Positions 1 through 5,206 of a stretch of 10,564 bases of DNA are shown piece by piece. Source of the stretch: an uncultured Adlercreutzia sp. (lineage in GTDB: Bacteria; Actinomycetota; Coriobacteriia; Coriobacteriales; Eggerthellaceae); assembly GCA_902478715.1 (NCBI GenBank), contig CABSMC010000079.1:1-10564 (forward strand), given 5' to 3'. The notes below the pieces were generated by a model, which was given only the letters and a program-made list of their open reading frames with translations, did no database searches and was not told the origin of the DNA. The position numbers and the translations under genes were made by a program. How positions within the stretch are numbered: the stretch's first letter is position 1; every line of letters starts with the position of its first letter.

Positions 1-43
1 CTGCCGCTCGTCACCCGTTTACGCTCTCTGAAAGAGATGGCGC

Positions 44-85
44 CGCAGCCCTCAGCCCTCAGTCCGCAGCACGTAGCCCGCAGCC
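44..85. repeat. Degenerate 7-bp tandem repeat, six units
   Basis: Six consecutive heptamers are visible: CGCAGCC, CTCAGCC, CTCAGTC, CGCAGCA, CGTAGCC, CGCAGCC. Each differs from the CGCAGCC consensus by at most a few bases. The last units run into the left arm of the large palindrome that starts at 78. This could be a variable-number repeat produced by slippage. No function can be read from it. Confidence 0.7.
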
Positions 86-294
86 CGAGGGGTCATTTTG
101 CCGGGCGATGGAAGGTTTGGAGGCGTTTTCACGCCCCGAGCTACGGGTCGCCGGTTCTTCTGACGAAAACACAAAGCTCTGAACAAGGGCTTCTCTTTAG
201 CAAAGAACGTCAGGGGAGCGCGAACCCGTAGCCAGAGGCGCCCTAATGCCGCAAAGCGCGAAGTCGACTGGCAAAATGCCCCCTCGGGCTGCGG
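78..294. repeat. 217-bp imperfect palindrome (large inverted repeat element)
   Basis: The outer arms at 78-102 and 270-294 are reverse complements over 25 bases with a single mismatch. The left arm begins CCGCAGCCCGAGGGG and ends ATTTTGCC. Inside them lie nested arms: GCTACGGGT (140-148) with ACCCGTAGC (224-232), and CTGACG (160-165) with CGTCAG (208-213). Stretches between these arms also pair partially. The whole block could fold into one long, decayed hairpin as DNA cruciform or RNA. A T7 run follows the right arm at 300-306, so a transcript entering from the left might terminate here, but there is a 5-base gap before the Ts. It could instead be a miniature non-autonomous mobile element or a REP-like palindrome. 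No target-site duplication was identified. Confidence 0.7.
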
Positions 295-419
295 TGCTCT
301 TTTTTTGCGTTGTCGCAGGGTCTCGTGCTGCCGCGCTCTCTTGTAGTTTTCGGTGCTCGAATCGGCGCTCCTGCTCTCTGCTGTCGAGTTGGTCGATGTC
401 GCCTTGGCAAAAACGCCCC

Positions 420-532
420 GTTTGGTACCTCCAAGCGGAAAAGGGGCGACAATATCGAGGAGTTTGGTATCCTTTTCGGCCAACATGTGCGGTTTGATAC
501 CCGCCTTATGGCGAGAACGGAGGTTTGGTACC
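420..532. repeat. Motif group A: four copies of GTTTGGTACC
   Basis: Four degenerate copies lie in the same orientation: GTTTGGTACC at 420-429, GTTTGGTATC at 462-471, GTTTGATACC at 492-501 and GTTTGGTACC at 523-532. Start-to-start distances are 42, 30 and 31 bases, close to four or three helical turns. The fourth copy has the wider context GAGGTTTGGTACCCGCG (520-536), which is the reverse complement of 702-718 in group B with two mismatches. The groups are therefore one repeat family in opposed orientation. Function is unknown. Confidence 0.75.
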
Positions 533-581
533 CGCGAAGCACTCACACGGCTTTCGTTACCTGGGCTTTCTTCGGGCGTTG

Positions 582-811
582 GGGATCAAATCGCCGATCT
601 TGGCAGAAAACGGGGTACCAAATCGCCCAATTTGCCGATCTTGGGGCGAAAAAAGCGCTCGGGGATACCAAACCCCGCGATTCTGCCCGTAGCCCAGGCC
701 GCGCGGGTACCAAGCCCCGCGATTCTGCCCGAGGCTCGCACCTTAAAGGTGCCAAACCCCGCGATTCTGTCTGCGGGGTCGCATCGCGAGGGGGCCAAAC
801 CTGCGATCTCG
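582..811. repeat. Motif group B: six copies of the inverse GGTACCAAAC motif
   Basis: Six degenerate copies carry a CCAA-type core near 586 (weak, ATCAAA), 618, 668, 710, 752 and 795. Distances are 32, 50, 42, 42 and 43 bases. Copies three to five (661-689, 705-731, 747-773) share a longer unit in which the core is followed by CCCCGCGATTCTG, separated by non-identical spacers of about 15 bases. The sixth (790-811) has the shorter CCTGCGATCTCG. A small hairpin, GCACC/GGTGC (738-742 with 748-752), sits at the edge of copy five. The 42-base period gives 14-residue repeats in translation, but I regard that as a by-product. Spacers are too short for a CRISPR array. Confidence 0.75.
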
Positions 812-878
812 ACGTTCGGCCCCGCCCCGAGGCAAGTGTGCGGGAAATGTGACGGTTGGCCGCTTGGCGAAAAAGTTC

Positions 879-907
879 TTGAGGCGGTTGCCCCCCACCC
901 CTATAAT
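879..907 (+). promoter_or_regulatory. Sigma-70-type promoter driving rplB and downstream genes
   Basis: The -35 box TTGAGG (879-884, four of six to TTGACA) is separated by exactly 17 bases from a perfect TATAAT at 902-907. Transcription should begin near 914, which leaves a leader of about 230 nt before the preferred rplB start. No other hexamer pair of this quality was noticed in the first 1.1 kb. The motif array lies directly upstream, so any protein binding there would be in place to affect this promoter (inference). Confidence 0.75.
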
Positions 908-975
908 GCTTCTTTGCGTCTGTGTGCCCAGCGATGGATACACCCGGGCGCGTGGCAAGACGGCGTCGCAGCGTA

Positions 976-1063
976 GAGCCTCCATCTGCACTGATCGGCA
1001 ATCGCCTGGCCACTACCGTAGGGGAGGTTCCGGTGTGCGGAGAGGCGCGCGAGCGGAAACTCC
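976..1063 (+). promoter_or_regulatory. Structured rplB leader with two mutually exclusive pairings
   Basis: A strong hairpin spans 1023-1063. GGAGGTTCCG (1023-1032) pairs with CGGAAACTCC (1054-1063) with one internal G/A mismatch, and GTGCG (1035-1039) pairs with CGCGC (1046-1050) around the loop GAGAGG. The 5' strand of that stem can alternatively pair upstream: GAGCCTCC (976-983) with GGAGGTTC (1023-1030), eight pairs including one G-U. The two folds exclude each other, as in attenuators or ribosomal protein autoregulatory leaders. The hairpin ends directly before a purine-rich AAAGGAAAGGGG (1064-1075). Known S10-operon control uses L4 at a leader upstream of rpsJ. I do not recognise this element as any named leader family. 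Confidence 0.5.
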
Positions 1064-1146
1064 AAAGGAAAGGGGCGAACGTGTCCCGCTGGTTGCCGTT
1101 ACCGGCCGGCGAGCGCGGAAGCCCGAAGTCAAGAAAGGTTGTTACT

Positions 1147-1977
1147 GTGGGAATCAAACAGTACAAGCCGACGAGCCCCGGCCGACGTTTCCAGACGGTC
1201 TCCGACTTCTCGGAGATCACCACGTCCAAGCCGGAGAAGTCTCTTCTGGCCCCGAAGCCGAAGAAGGCCGGTCGCAACTGCTATGGCCGCATCACCACCC
1301 GTCACCAGGGCGGCGGCAACAAGCAGCGCTACCGCATCATCGACTTCAAGCGCAACAAGGACGGCGTGCCCGCCAAGGTTGCCACCATCGAGTACGATCC
1401 CAACCGCTCGGCCCGTATCGCTCTGCTGCACTACGTTGACGGCGAGAAGCGCTACATCATCCACCCGAAGGGCCTGAAGGTGGGCGACATCGTGGTCTCC
1501 GGTCCGGAAGCCGACATCAAGCCGGGCAATGCTCTGCCTCTGGCGAACATCCCCGTCGGTACGCTGATCCACAACGTGGAGCTGCAGCCGGGCAAGGGCG
1601 CCGCTATCGCCCGTTCCGCCGGCACCTCCATCCAGCTCATGGGCAAGGAGGGCAACTACGCCATCCTGCGCATGCCCTCTTCCGAGATGCGCCGCGTGCT
1701 CATCACCTGCCGCGCCACCATCGGCGAGGTGGGCAACGCCGAGCACTCCAACATCAAGATCGGCAAGGCCGGCCGCAAGCGCTGGATGGGCGTCCGTCCC
1801 TCCGTCCGCGGTACGGTTATGAACCCGGTCGACCATCCGCACGGCGGCGGCGAGGGCAAGAACAAGTCCGCTGGTCGTCACCCGGTCACCCCCTGGGGCG
1901 TGCCGACCAAGGGCCATCGCACCCGCAACAAGAAGAAGGCCTCGAGCCGTCTCATCATCCGTCGTCGCAAGAAGTAG
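1147..1977 (+). CDS. rplB: 50S ribosomal protein L2
   Basis: L2 is a primary 23S rRNA-binding protein at the subunit interface, needed for subunit joining and peptidyl transferase assembly. The 276 residues match the usual length of about 275. The N-terminal OB-like part runs from the start through GRITTRHQGGGNKQRYR (47-63). The SH3-like part and the flexible C-terminal loop carry VDHPHGGGEGK (228-238), which includes the conserved histidine near residue 230, and the basic tail ends IRRRKK. The GTG at 1147 gives the family start MGIKQYKP and has AGAAAGG at 1132-1138. A GTG at 1081 in the same frame has a stronger-looking Shine-Dalgarno (1064-1075) and would add 22 residues not typical of L2. 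The frame stays open back to 922. This is the first gene after the promoter at 879-907. Confidence 0.97.
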   Translation: MGIKQYKPTSPGRRFQTVSDFSEITTSKPEKSLLAPKPKKAGRNCYGRITTRHQGGGNKQRYRIIDFKRNKDGVPAKVATIEYDPNRSARIALLHYVDGEKRYIIHPKGLKVGDIVVSGPEADIKPGNALPLANIPVGTLIHNVELQPGKGAAIARSAGTSIQLMGKEGNYAILRMPSSEMRRVLITCRATIGEVGNAEHSNIKIGKAGRKRWMGVRPSVRGTVMNPVDHPHGGGEGKNKSAGRHPVTPWGVPTKGHRTRNKKKASSRLIIRRRKK

Positions 1978-1997
1978 CGGAATCCTAAGGAGTCATA

Positions 1998-2270
1998 GTG
2001 AGCAGAAGTTTGAAAAAGGGTCCTTTCGTAGAACCGCGCCTTCTTGCCCGCATCGAGGCAATGAACGCGGCCGGCGAAAAGGAAGTCATCAAGACCTGGT
2101 CCCGCGCGAGCACCATCTTCCCGGAAATGGTGGGTCACACCATCGCCGTGTACGATGGCCGCAAGCACGTGCCGGTCTACGTTACCGAGTCCATGGTTGG
2201 CCACAAGCTGGGCGAGTTCTCGCCGACCCGCACCTTCAAGGGTCATGCGGCCGACAAGAAGAAGCGATAG
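1998..2270 (+). CDS. rpsS: 30S ribosomal protein S19
   Basis: S19 sits in the head of the small subunit, binds 16S rRNA together with S13, and lies near the A-site tRNA. The 90 residues are about the normal length. The start reads MSRSLKKGPFV, followed by the family segments IKTWSRASTIFPEMVGHTIA (33-52) and the C-terminal GEFSPTRTFKGH. The start codon is GTG at 1998, preceded by AAGGAG at 1987-1992. It follows rplB after 20 bases, so both are almost certainly on one transcript. Confidence 0.97.
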   Translation: MSRSLKKGPFVEPRLLARIEAMNAAGEKEVIKTWSRASTIFPEMVGHTIAVYDGRKHVPVYVTESMVGHKLGEFSPTRTFKGHAADKKKR

Positions 2271-2289
2271 GGCATAGGTGAGAAGTTAC

Positions 2290-2631
2290 ATGGAAACTAA
2301 AGCAGTATCGCGTTACGTCCGCATCGCTCCCCGCAAGGCCCGCATCGTGGTCGATCTGGTTCGCGGCAAGTCCGTGCCCCAGGCCCGCGAGATCCTGGCG
2401 TTCTGCGAGCGCGCCGCCGCGGAGACCGTCGCAAAGACGCTGAACTCCGCCGTGGCCAACGCCGAGCACAACAATCACCTTCGCGGCGACAACCTGGTGG
2501 TCAAGGCCGCCTACGTCGACGAAGGCCCGACCCTGAAGCGCATTCGCCCCCGCGCCAAGGGCTCCGCGTCGCGCATCAACAAGCGCACGTGCCACATCAC
2601 CATTGTCGTCGCACCCCGAGAGGAGGCATAA
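2290..2631 (+). CDS. rplV: 50S ribosomal protein L22
   Basis: L22 lines the peptide exit tunnel through a long beta hairpin and contacts all 23S rRNA domains. The ATG at 2290 gives 113 residues, the usual bacterial size, beginning METKAVSRYVRIAPRKAR. The hairpin region is recognisable around residues 80-105 (EGPTLKRIRPRAKG, then KRTCHITIVV), the region where macrolide-resistance changes occur in other bacteria. A GTG four codons upstream (2278) is in frame but lies inside the likely Shine-Dalgarno AGGTGAG (2276-2282), so the ATG is preferred. The gap from rpsS is 19 bases. Confidence 0.96.
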   Translation: METKAVSRYVRIAPRKARIVVDLVRGKSVPQAREILAFCERAAAETVAKTLNSAVANAEHNNHLRGDNLVVKAAYVDEGPTLKRIRPRAKGSASRINKRTCHITIVVAPREEA

Positions 2632-2636
2632 GGTCC

Positions 2637-3350
2637 ATGGGTCAGAAAGTCAGCCCTACCGGATTCCGCCTCGGTATCACCGAGGATTGGCGCAGCCGCT
2701 GGTACGCCGGTAAGGATTACGCCAAGACGCTCGAGAACGATATCGCCATCCGCAAGTTTCTCGACAAGCAGCTCGCCCGTGCCTCCGTGTCTCGCGTGGA
2801 CATCGAGCGCGCCGGCGACAAGATCAAGGTGACCATCACCACGGCCCGCCCCGGCGTGGTCATCGGCAAGAAGGGCGCCGAGATCGACGCTCTGCGCAAG
2901 AAGCTCGAGAAGGTCGCCGACGGCCCGGTCTCCATCGACGTGGTCGAGGTGAAGCGCCCCGAGCTGGACGCCGAGCTCATCGCCCAGTCCGTGGCCGAGC
3001 AGCTCGAGGGCCGCGTGGCCTTCCGCCGCGCCATGCGCAAGGCCGTGCAGTCCGCCATGAAGTCCGGCGCCAAGGGCATCCGCATCCAGTGCTCCGGCCG
3101 TCTGGGCGGCGCCGAGATGAGCCGCCGCGAGTGGTACCGCGAGGGTCGCGTGCCGCTGCACACCCTCCGCGCGAAGATCGACTACGGCTTCGCCACCGCC
3201 GCCACCACCATGGGCTCCATCGGCGTGCAGGTGTGGGTGTACCACGGCGAGGTGCTGCCGGGCCAGAAGGCTCCCCAGCCCGCGCTCGAGGGTTCGTCCC
3301 GTCCGAACCGTTCCCGTCGTAACGATCGCCGCGAGAGGGGTGACAAGTAA
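2637..3350 (+). CDS. rpsC: 30S ribosomal protein S3
   Basis: S3 forms part of the mRNA entry channel in the small-subunit head and contributes to helicase activity of the ribosome. The 237-residue product starts MGQKVSPTGFRLGI. A type II KH domain follows, with its GXXG loop as VIGKKG (75-80). The C-terminal domain has SGRLGGAEMSRREWYREGR (153-171) and VWVYHGEVLPG (199-209). The tail (from about 218) is rich in Ser, Arg and Asn and probably disordered. AGGAGG (2621-2626), inside the end of rplV, provides the Shine-Dalgarno. The in-frame upstream extension to 2589 overlaps rplV and is not supported. Confidence 0.97.
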   Translation: MGQKVSPTGFRLGITEDWRSRWYAGKDYAKTLENDIAIRKFLDKQLARASVSRVDIERAGDKIKVTITTARPGVVIGKKGAEIDALRKKLEKVADGPVSIDVVEVKRPELDAELIAQSVAEQLEGRVAFRRAMRKAVQSAMKSGAKGIRIQCSGRLGGAEMSRREWYREGRVPLHTLRAKIDYGFATAATTMGSIGVQVWVYHGEVLPGQKAPQPALEGSSRPNRSRRNDRRERGDK

Positions 3351-3773
3351 ATGCTCGTACCTAAGCGCGTTAAGCACCGCAAGGTGCAGCGTGGTTCCAT
3401 GAAGGGCAAGGCCAAAGGTGGCACCCGTCTGAACCACGGCGAGTATGGCATCCAGGCCCTCGAGGCGCACTGGATCACCAACCGTCAGATCGAGGCAGCT
3501 CGTATTGCCATGACCCGTCACATGAAGCGTGGCGGCAAGGTCTGGATCACGATCTTCCCCGACAAGCCCATCACCTCCAAGCCCGCCGAGACCCGCATGG
3601 GTTCCGGTAAGGGCAACCCCGAGGGCTGGGTCGCTGTCGTGAAGCCCGGCCGCATCATGTTCGAGATCGCCGGCGTCGATGACGAGACCGCCCGCGAGGC
3701 TCTGCGTCTGGCCATCAACAAGCTGCCCATCAAGTGCAAGATCGTCACTCGTGAAACGGAGGGGCAGCAATAA
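3351..3773 (+). CDS. rplP: 50S ribosomal protein L16
   Basis: L16 binds 23S rRNA near the A site and helps position aminoacyl-tRNA. The 140 residues have the family start MLVPKRVKHRKVQRG, the loop segment TRMGSGKGNPEGWVAVVKPG (81-100) and the C-terminal segment AREALRLAINKLPIKCKIV. The ATG begins directly after the rpsC stop, with GAGAGGGG (3333-3340) as Shine-Dalgarno, so translation of the two is probably coupled. Confidence 0.97.
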   Translation: MLVPKRVKHRKVQRGSMKGKAKGGTRLNHGEYGIQALEAHWITNRQIEAARIAMTRHMKRGGKVWITIFPDKPITSKPAETRMGSGKGNPEGWVAVVKPGRIMFEIAGVDDETAREALRLAINKLPIKCKIVTRETEGQQ

Positions 3774-3967
3774 TGAAAGCAGCAGAGATTCGTGAACTTT
3801 CTGCCGAAGACCTGCAGGTGAAGCTGAAGGAGGCCAAGGCGGAGCTGTTCAACCTTCGCTTCCAGATGGCCACCAGCCAGCTGGACAACACTGCCCGCGT
3901 CAAGCAGGTTAAGAAGGACATCGCGCGCATCATGACTGAGATGCGGGCTCGCGAGCTGAGCGCGTAG
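3773..3967 (+). CDS. rpmC: 50S ribosomal protein L29
   Basis: L29 is a small helical protein at the exit of the peptide tunnel, next to L23, where signal recognition particle and trigger factor dock. The 64 residues fit the family, with the start MKAAEIRELSAEDLQVKL, then LFNLRFQMATSQLDNTARVK (31-50) and a helix containing KKDIARIMTEMR. The ATG shares one base with the rplP stop (TAATG), and GGAGGGG (3758-3764) is the Shine-Dalgarno, so translation is coupled to rplP. Confidence 0.96.
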   Translation: MKAAEIRELSAEDLQVKLKEAKAELFNLRFQMATSQLDNTARVKQVKKDIARIMTEMRARELSA

Positions 3968-3986
3968 CTTAAGGAAGGTGCAAGAA

Positions 3987-4247
3987 ATGACTGAAGAGCG
4001 CAATCTGCGTAAAGTACGTCAGGGCGTCGTCGTCAGCGATGCCAACGACAAGACCATCGTGGTGGCCGTCGAGGAGCGCAAGCCCCATCCCATCTACAAG
4101 AAGATGATCACCTCCACCAAGAAGTTCCATGCCCATGACGAGAACAACGAGGCCGGCGTCGGCGACACTGTTCAGATCATGGAGACGCGCCCGCTGTCCA
4201 AGATGAAGCGCTGGCGTTTGCTGAAGATCGTCGAGAAGGCCAAATAG
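3987..4247 (+). CDS. rpsQ: 30S ribosomal protein S17
   Basis: S17 is an OB-fold primary binder of 16S rRNA in the body of the small subunit. The 86-residue product starts MTEERNLRKVRQGVVVSD. Conserved segments are DKTIVVAVEERKPHPIYKK (26-44), DTVQIMETRPLSKMKRWRL and the basic C-terminus. The ATG at 3987 follows AAGGAAGG (3971-3978). A GTG at 3978 is in frame but overlaps that Shine-Dalgarno and is rejected. It is the last gene of the S10-type block. Confidence 0.96.
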   Translation: MTEERNLRKVRQGVVVSDANDKTIVVAVEERKPHPIYKKMITSTKKFHAHDENNEAGVGDTVQIMETRPLSKMKRWRLLKIVEKAK

Positions 4248-4297
4248 TTTTAGTGCTCCGGCACGAGGACTATTGATAAGGAAAGTAGGAACATCAC

Positions 4298-4666
4298 ATG
4301 ATTCAGATGCAATCCATGCTCGCCGTGGCCGACAACTCCGGCGCTCGCAAGGTGCAGTGCATCAAGGTCCTGGGCGGCTCGAAGCGCCGCTACGCGGGCC
4401 TCGGTGACGTGATCATCTGCAGCGTCAAGGAAGCGATGCCCAACGGCAACGTCAAGAAGGGCGAGGTCGTGCGTTGCGTGATCGTGCGCGTGAAGAAGGA
4501 AGTCCGTCGCGCCGACGGCTCCTACATCCGCTTCGATCAGAACGCCGCCGTGCTCATCAACAACGACGGCTCTCCGCGCGGCACCCGTATCTTCGGGCCC
4601 GTCGCTCGCGAGCTGCGCGACAAGAAGTACATGAAGATCGTGTCTCTGGCACCGGAAACGCTGTAG
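4298..4666 (+). CDS. rplN: 50S ribosomal protein L14
   Basis: L14 lies at the subunit interface, forming bridges with 16S rRNA, and is the contact site of the silencing factor RsfS in other bacteria. The 122 residues begin MIQMQSMLAVADNSGARKVQCIKV, with GSYIRFDQNAAVLINNDGSP (74-93) and TRIFGPVARELRDKKYMKIV near the end, all typical. It is first in the spc-type block. The 50-base gap after rpsQ holds a small hairpin, GTGC-TCCG-GCAC (4253-4264), and TAGGA (4286-4290) as Shine-Dalgarno, but no clear promoter, so readthrough from rpsQ is likely. Confidence 0.97.
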   Translation: MIQMQSMLAVADNSGARKVQCIKVLGGSKRRYAGLGDVIICSVKEAMPNGNVKKGEVVRCVIVRVKKEVRRADGSYIRFDQNAAVLINNDGSPRGTRIFGPVARELRDKKYMKIVSLAPETL

Positions 4667-4679
4667 GGGAGGTGTCAGA

Positions 4680-5015
4680 ATGGCTCAGAACAAGATGACG
4701 ATCCGCAAGGGCGACACCGTCAAGGTCATCGCCGGCAAGGACCGCGGCAAGACCGGCAAGGTGCTGCGCTCGGTGCCCGAGAAGTCCCGCGTTGTCGTGG
4801 AGAAGGTGAACATGGTCAAGAAGGCCATGCGCCCGACCCAGGCCAACCCCCAGGGCGGCATTTCCACCGTCGAGGCGCCCATCCACGTGTCCAACGTGAT
4901 GCTCGTGTGCCCCAGCTGCGGCGAGGCCACCCGCGTGGCCCGTCGCCGCGAGGACGGCAAGCTCGTCCGCGTCTGCAAGAAGTGCGGCAAGGACATCCCC
5001 GCCGTCGAGGCCTAA
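4680..5015 (+). CDS. rplX: 50S ribosomal protein L24 with zinc-ribbon tail
   Basis: L24 initiates large-subunit assembly by binding the 5' end of 23S rRNA. The 111 residues contain the N-terminal KOW motif (KGDTVKVIAGKDRGKTGKVL, 10-29) and the segment VNMVKKAMRP...NPQGGI. The C-terminus carries a four-cysteine ribbon: C77 and C80 (CPSC), then C99 and C102 (CKKC), about 19 residues apart. Such a tail exists in some bacterial L24 proteins and is missing in others such as E. coli. GGGGAGG (4666-4672) is the Shine-Dalgarno. An intrinsic terminator follows immediately. Confidence 0.96.
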   Translation: MAQNKMTIRKGDTVKVIAGKDRGKTGKVLRSVPEKSRVVVEKVNMVKKAMRPTQANPQGGISTVEAPIHVSNVMLVCPSCGEATRVARRREDGKLVRVCKKCGKDIPAVEA

Positions 5016-5041
5016 GATAAGGCACTCAAGGCTCTGAACAG

Positions 5042-5078
5042 ACCGCCTGCTACCGAATTTGTGTAGCGGGCGGTTTTT
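5042..5078 (+). terminator. Intrinsic terminator between rplX and rplE
   Basis: ACCGCCTGCTAC (5042-5053) pairs with GTAGCGGGCGGT (5063-5074) over 12 bases with one G-T wobble, around a nine-base loop, and runs into TTTTT (5074-5078). It lies 26 bases after the rplX stop, inside what is usually one continuous spc transcript. It could be a partial terminator that lowers expression downstream, or a regulated attenuator. Confidence 0.85.
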
Positions 5079-5080
5079 AC

Positions 5081-5109
5081 TTGGAAAGTGTCTCGTTTTG
5101 TGGGACAAT
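5081..5109 (+). promoter_or_regulatory. Possible internal promoter for rplE and downstream genes
   Basis: TTGGAA (5081-5086) and GACAAT (5104-5109) each match four of six consensus bases and are separated by exactly 17 bases, starting two bases after the terminator T run. A transcript would begin near 5116, about 90 nt before rplE. The position fits a promoter that restarts transcription after the terminator, but the boxes are individually weak. Confidence 0.45.
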
Positions 5110-5134
5110 TTCCAATCGCGCGCAAGCGCCATGG

Positions 5135-5176
5135 CCCTGGGAAGGTCCCAGGGACGCCGGGTCGGAAATCCGGCGT
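5135..5176 (+). promoter_or_regulatory. Two hairpins in the rplE leader
   Basis: CCCTGGGA (5135-5142) pairs perfectly with TCCCAGGG (5146-5153). ACGCCGG (5154-5160) pairs with CCGGCGT (5170-5176), which is followed by TTTAAT. In E. coli the repressor S8 binds spc mRNA at the start of rplE, so this is the expected place for such a site. I cannot confirm the S8-binding core in this sequence. The second hairpin might also be a weak terminator. Confidence 0.5.
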
Positions 5177-5206
5177 TTAATCCATCGGAGAAAGGTTTGA
5201 AGAAAG

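Larger units (their letters stand above)
1..878. other. Gene-free, repeat-bearing region upstream of rplB
   Basis: About 880 bases with no convincing gene. Open frames exist on both strands (for example 310-852 and 353-976 on +, 543-1277 on -), but they overlap each other, lack a good Shine-Dalgarno sequence, and their peptides are only the translated DNA repeats. In most bacteria rplW lies directly before rplB, but no L23-like peptide is seen here, so rplW is either further upstream or elsewhere. The block contains T and A homopolymer runs (T7 at 300-306) that contrast with the even, GC-rich coding region downstream. From left to right it holds a heptamer tandem repeat, a long palindrome, and an array of GGTACCAAAC-type motifs in two opposed groups. 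The stretch 307-419 shows nothing I can name, apart from one diverged copy of the palindrome-arm core at 405-419. Confidence 0.75.

Noticed and set aside
1..231. Possible 3' end of rplW at the left edge
   Set aside because: The frames open at the left edge do not resemble an L23 C-terminus and continue into the tandem repeat and palindrome.
300..306. T7 run as the tail of a normal intrinsic terminator
   Set aside because: The adjacent short stem is only GCCC/GGGC and is separated from the Ts by more than ten bases. Only the large palindrome could serve as the stem, so no separate terminator was annotated.
661..811. CRISPR-like regularity of repeats and spacers
   Set aside because: Spacers are only about 15 bases, repeats are degenerate and occur in both orientations nearby, and no cas gene is present.
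310..976. Overlapping open frames (310-852, 353-976) giving peptides with 14-residue repeats such as AKPRDSA and PNPAIL
   Set aside because: Two frames are open at once over the same DNA repeats, there is no convincing Shine-Dalgarno, and one repeat interval is 43 rather than 42 bases, which breaks the phase. Best explained by GC-rich repeats, not a protein.
543..1277. 244-codon open frame on the minus strand
   Set aside because: It runs across repeats, the promoter, the leader and the start of rplB; composition is what an antisense GC-rich frame gives.
2278..2289. GTG 2278 as the rplV start
   Set aside because: It lies within the Shine-Dalgarno AGGTGAG that serves ATG 2290, and the ATG gives the normal L22 N-terminus.
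2511..3770. 419-codon minus-strand open frame antisense to rpsC and rplP
   Set aside because: The sense strand carries unmistakable S3 and L16. The antisense peptide is low-complexity (His, Leu, Gly, Asp) and typical of shadow frames.
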